From Plantago ovata (lineage: Eukaryota; Streptophyta; Magnoliopsida; Lamiales; Plantaginaceae): DNA of 64,000 bases. The notes below the pieces were generated by a model that saw nothing but the letters and a program-made list of their open reading frames with translations, had not been told where the DNA came from and did no database searches. Made by a program: the position numbers and the translations under genes. This document shows, one piece after another, positions 61,401 through 64,000 of this stretch (position 1 is its first letter; the number at the start of each line of letters is the position of its first letter). The stretch lies in the NCBI GenBank assembly GCA_028274465.1, contig CM051455.1:117403547-117467546 (forward strand). The letters run 5' to 3'.

Positions 61401-61727
61401 GGCAGCGCGAGTTATCAACTCCGCAGATACACCAGGGTTGCGGGGACCGCCTTCCGCCTCTGTACGGTCGTCGATAAAATCGTCGTCCTCGGTACGACGC
61501 CTCTTTCTGCTCACTAACTGGTAGAGGTCCACCTCACTCTCCGTCTCTTCTTCCTCTTCGGCAGCCTGCTCGCCACCTTGCTCGAGCTAAGGCTCCTCGA
61601 CAGCCTCCTCTATCGTTTCATCAAGGAAGGTCGCCGATACGTCTGACGTATCGGGCGACGTAGTATGGTCGCTTCCATACTCACCGGCGGCCGAGATGTT
61701 CTGGCTATCGTCGCTCCTCTCGGACAT
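58420..61727 (-). pseudogene. Antisense accessory ORF of the Tat element (3 exons, three lesions)
   Basis: The minus-strand ATG is at 61727 (MSERSDDSQNISAAGEYG). Exons are 61727-59952, 59800-59346 and 59267-58420, with GT-AG introns of phase 1 and phase 0. Exon 1 has an acidic/basic disordered region and the core domain (APPGYMAVHCLSLDRGWILP, LGIAPWQLVPSAF, then VFCMKRGIELNF, MDAPSSSGYKWFHRYFYI). Exons 2-3 are coiled coil, ending SHEEGFFSCVGQLKRVNMLP. Three lesions break it: a TAG at 61587-61589, a one-base shift near 60430 inside the core domain, and another near 58855 just after VNMLPAD. The role of this protein in Tat elements is not known. Domains, intron phases and C-terminus match genes A1/A2. 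Confidence 0.85.
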
Positions 61728-62590
61728 CCTAAAGGTGGGCAAAGAAAGAAGTTAGGATGGTTTGTTATAGTCCGAGAGGTCCTTTTAGGTATATTCATTA
61801 AGGTTCGACCTCCCGAACGGAGAAAAATCTCAAAAAGGAAAAAGCAAGTAAATCAAGAAGTTACTCTAAGTTACTCTACAGAAAAGCAAAAACACAGAGC
61901 GAGGAGCATACACAAGGAGCGACCAACCGCTCAAAGCATGAGTAAAAAATCGAGCAGCATGACAACATACATATTCAGCAAAACAGGAGCGAGGACATGC
62001 ATTTACAAAAATCGAAGAGCGACCAACCGCCCGAAAAACTTCCTACAGTTATTTATACAGCCGTACGCTAATGAGGAGGCTACAAGGGGCATACAGTAAA
62101 GAAAGGGGAGCTACTTCTACGGCCATGCAACTCAAATTGGTCCAATTCGTTTCCGTTAACATCCGGTTACAAGTCCATTTACAGTTTAATTAAGTCCAAT
62201 GCCGTTCTCAGGCGTCAATCCACCGGAATTTACTCAGATGACAACATTTCCGGGAGGAAGAAATCAGAAAGAGAACCAACATGCAAAGGCCGAAAAGAGA
62301 AAAAGCAAGAAGGCAGAAAATAGGCAAAAGAGAAGCAATTAACAACAAGAAAGAGCAGTGTGAGGCCGGAAACTTACTTGTTATTGACTGAAGGAAGTTT
62401 TGAAACCGGAAAGAAGGCCGGAAAAAGTCGAAAAGTCGCCTGAAAACGAGATTTTGCACACCGGAAAGGCTCCTCGCACGTCACTTGGCTCGATGACTAA
62501 CACTCGTCGATCTCTCAAACGTTCCTCGCTCTCTCTTATTTGCTCTGAATGTTCGGATTGCGGAAAGTGTGGAATGACCGAGTGTTGACC
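61728..62590 (-). other. Antisense ORF leader
   Basis: No coding similarity. CCTTTAG lies one base before the ATG, which could be the acceptor of a 5' UTR intron. A TATA-like box is at 62591. Confidence 0.4.
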
Positions 62591-62598
62591 TATTTATA
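62591..62598 (-). promoter_or_regulatory. Candidate TATA box of the antisense accessory ORF
   Basis: The minus strand reads TATAAATA (within TCTATAAATAGG), about 865 bp upstream of the accessory ATG. Nothing else on this strand nearby resembles a core promoter. Confidence 0.5.
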
Positions 62599-62950
62599 GA
62601 AGGGTATCCCGGGGATACGAAACGACGCATGTACTCGCGCCATCCGGACCGACCACGTGTCCAAGATCAACGGTCCAGATTACAGCCGCCTGGCGAATTA
62701 CCGGTTATGCCCTCCACGCTCCCGCTCCGGCTCGAACACGCTCCCAAATCCGGAACGAATTACCTAACCGCGGCAATCAACTCGCGGCGCGAGCACGATC
62801 CTACGCGGGACAAGCGGAGACAGATCGACGACCAAGATCTATCCTCCTCGAGACAACATTGAGAAAAATGCCAGAAAAGCGGAAAATCGATGACCACGTG
62901 GCAGTGGATCGAGGATCCTCACATGAAGATATCTCTCCTCGAGATTCCTT

Positions 62951-63222
62951 TGACCTTTTACACAAGTATCTCTCCGCGAGATACTTTACAAGCAAAAAAG
63001 CTTCAGGAAGTCATTCCATTCCTTTTACACAAGTATCTCTCCGCGAGATACTTTACAAGCAAAAAAGCGGCAGGAAGTCATTCCATTCCTTTTACACAAG
63101 TATCTCTCCGCGAGATACTTTGCAAGCAAAAAGCGGCAGGAAGTCATTCCATTCCTTTTACACAAGTATCTCTCCGCGAGATACTTTGCAAGCAAAAAGC
63201 GGCAGGAAGTCATTCCATTCCA
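62951..63222 (+). repeat. Four ~67-bp tandem repeats, each with a perfect hairpin
   Basis: Units carry the inverted arms AAGTATCTC and GAGATACTT around TCCGC, starting at 62964, 63031, 63098 and 63164 (spacing 67, 67, 66). The rest of each unit (TTTACAAGCAAAAA, GGCAGGAAGTCATTCCATT) is also conserved. A weaker, decayed unit may precede at about 62926. The array lies between the antisense promoter and the PPT. Frames across it are repeat artefacts. Confidence 0.92.
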
Positions 63223-63451
63223 CTAAGGAATACTCACCCGGATCCGATCTTTTCCCAGCAAAAATACCTCTTTTCATACGGTCCGAGCAACGTCTGCTCG
63301 CACCCTATAAAAAGGGGGGGGGAGAGATAGGAGGAGGGAAAGATACCAAGGTGCGAATACGGAAATCTTTTTTCGCCCACTACTAGTCGAGGCTCTGCTC
63401 GACCTCTACTTCAACATAGTTCCTCAACTATCTTCTACAAAGATACTTGGA

Positions 63452-63466
63452 AACTAGGGGGACATA
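63452..63466 (+). promoter_or_regulatory. Polypurine tract of the gypsy element
   Basis: AACTAGGGGGACATA directly precedes the TG of the 3' LTR, where plus-strand synthesis is primed. The match is typical but not purely purine. Confidence 0.75.
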
Positions 63467-64000
63467 TGTTAGGGTTGAAATATGTCCAGTCCGCATGTAC
63501 GAACTGGAGCGGTCTAAGAGCGCGACAAAGCATCATAGGCCGTCCCTCAAGGGGCACAACCACACCCAAGTATGTCACTAAGGTGTGGATCGACCAACAT
63601 AGGGTCCGACCATCACTGGGAGGACAACCCTCAAAATAAGCTCCTCTCAAGGACAAAGCTGCCAGTGGGCTCGAGGAGCATCTCTCGGGCTCGAGGAGAC
63701 CTTACGTCAAGGTAACGCTCCTTGACAGAAACTGAGCAAGACACTACTCGCATCATCCACGCACGAGGAAGGCACGAGGACCCCAGAGCGACCAGCCATG
63801 GTTGCTCTCTTGGGCCAAGGCCCACGGACCTCCTTAATGGGCCTGGCCGAGGAAGGCCTCAATCCTGGCCGTACACGTGGCGTGATCCTACATGACCGGA
63901 AGCTGAAGGGTCACAAGTATAAAAGGGCCTCATTTACTCCTCAACAGTAAGCATTAACTACGCCACCCGAGCACCACTTTCACTACTCATACTAGGGAAG
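63467..64000 (+). repeat. Gypsy 3' LTR (first 534 bp)
   Basis: It matches 50390-50923 or so with three substitutions (for example GAGCAGG/GAGCAAG, AGAACGA/AGAGCGA, CACCAATT/CACCACTT) and one missing G (CTGGGCC/CTGGCC). The window ends inside it, so the right target duplication is not visible. Confidence 0.93.

Larger units (their letters stand above)
50390..64000 (+). mobile_element. Ty3/gypsy retrotransposon, Tat lineage (Retand-like), young, 3' end cut by the window
   Basis: Layout: 5' LTR (50390-51142), PBS (51145), gag-pro-RT-RH-aRH-INT (51230-57622), antisense spliced accessory ORF (61727-58420), hairpin repeats (62951-63222), PPT (63452), 3' LTR (63467 to beyond 64000). RT before integrase, a second RNase H of the archaeal/plant type, and the antisense accessory ORF with the 'putative gypsy type transposon' domain place it in Tat. 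The 534 visible bases of the 3' LTR differ from the 5' LTR at three substitutions and one single-base gap by eye (~0.6%). The insertion site TTTATAGA is intact in U1 at 30253-30260. Confidence 0.95.

Noticed and set aside
62951..63222. Regularly spaced direct repeats that could be read as a CRISPR-like array
   Set aside because: The DNA is eukaryotic, the whole unit is conserved (no unique spacers), and it lies in a retrotransposon 3' region.
62859..63386. Open frames with repeated peptide units
   Set aside because: They are artefacts of the 67-bp tandem repeat; the two overlapping frames show the same period and no known domain.

Overview
The window is nuclear DNA from a flowering plant, most likely a eudicot. 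It has plant Ty1/copia, Ty3/gypsy (Tat lineage), PIF/Harbinger, L1-type LINE and hAT-like elements, spliceosomal GT-AG introns, AT-rich spacers and a plant-type short-chain dehydrogenase fragment. No rRNA, tRNA or bacterial-style gene is visible. Almost everything is transposable elements or sequence derived from them. The exception is a small family of spliced genes that may be domesticated.

Region 1 (1-15920) is a decayed PIF/Harbinger transposon on the minus strand, with a transposase (13367-14955) and a Myb/SANT-like gene (12885 to <1). A 9.9-kb Ty1/copia element (2661-12540, target duplication CCTAT) is nested inside the Myb-like gene. The copia element is dead: broken frames, a mutated protease site, and a deletion that removes the RNase H end, the polypurine tract and the first bases of the 3' LTR. 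Its leader holds a four-unit array of covarying stem-loops.

Region 2 (15921-30260 = unit U1; 36264-50389 = unit U2) is a direct ~14-kb duplication at a ~20.3-kb interval. Each unit holds an antisense solo/partial copia LTR, an L1-type LINE fragment, an hAT-like repeat, an old LINE scrap, an intact three-coding-exon gene (A1, A2; 584 aa) and a decayed paralogue (B1, B2). The A proteins match, from the core domain to the C-terminus, the antisense accessory protein of Tat-lineage retrotransposons (the 'putative gypsy type transposon' domain plus coiled coil). A Tat element in this same window (region 4) carries that protein with the same two intron phases.

Region 3 (30261-36263) separates the units. 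It holds a third, internally shortened paralogue (gene C, minus strand) whose last exon is split by a composite element with long palindromic ends. That element carries a fragment of a salutaridine-reductase/neomenthol-dehydrogenase-type SDR gene. Two related foldback elements and a 1.5-kb non-autonomous Harbinger element (TTA duplication) full of A-rich minisatellite follow.

Region 4 (50390-64000) is a very young Ty3/gypsy Tat-lineage element inserted at the end of U2; U1 preserves the empty site. It has nearly identical LTRs, a gag-pro-RT-RH-aRH-INT frame broken by a single TAA, an antisense spliced accessory ORF (61727-58420) with its own TATA-like box, and a 3' array of 67-bp hairpin repeats. 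The window ends inside its 3' LTR.

Coordinates of exons and element ends were read by eye. Similarities are family recognition, not database searches.
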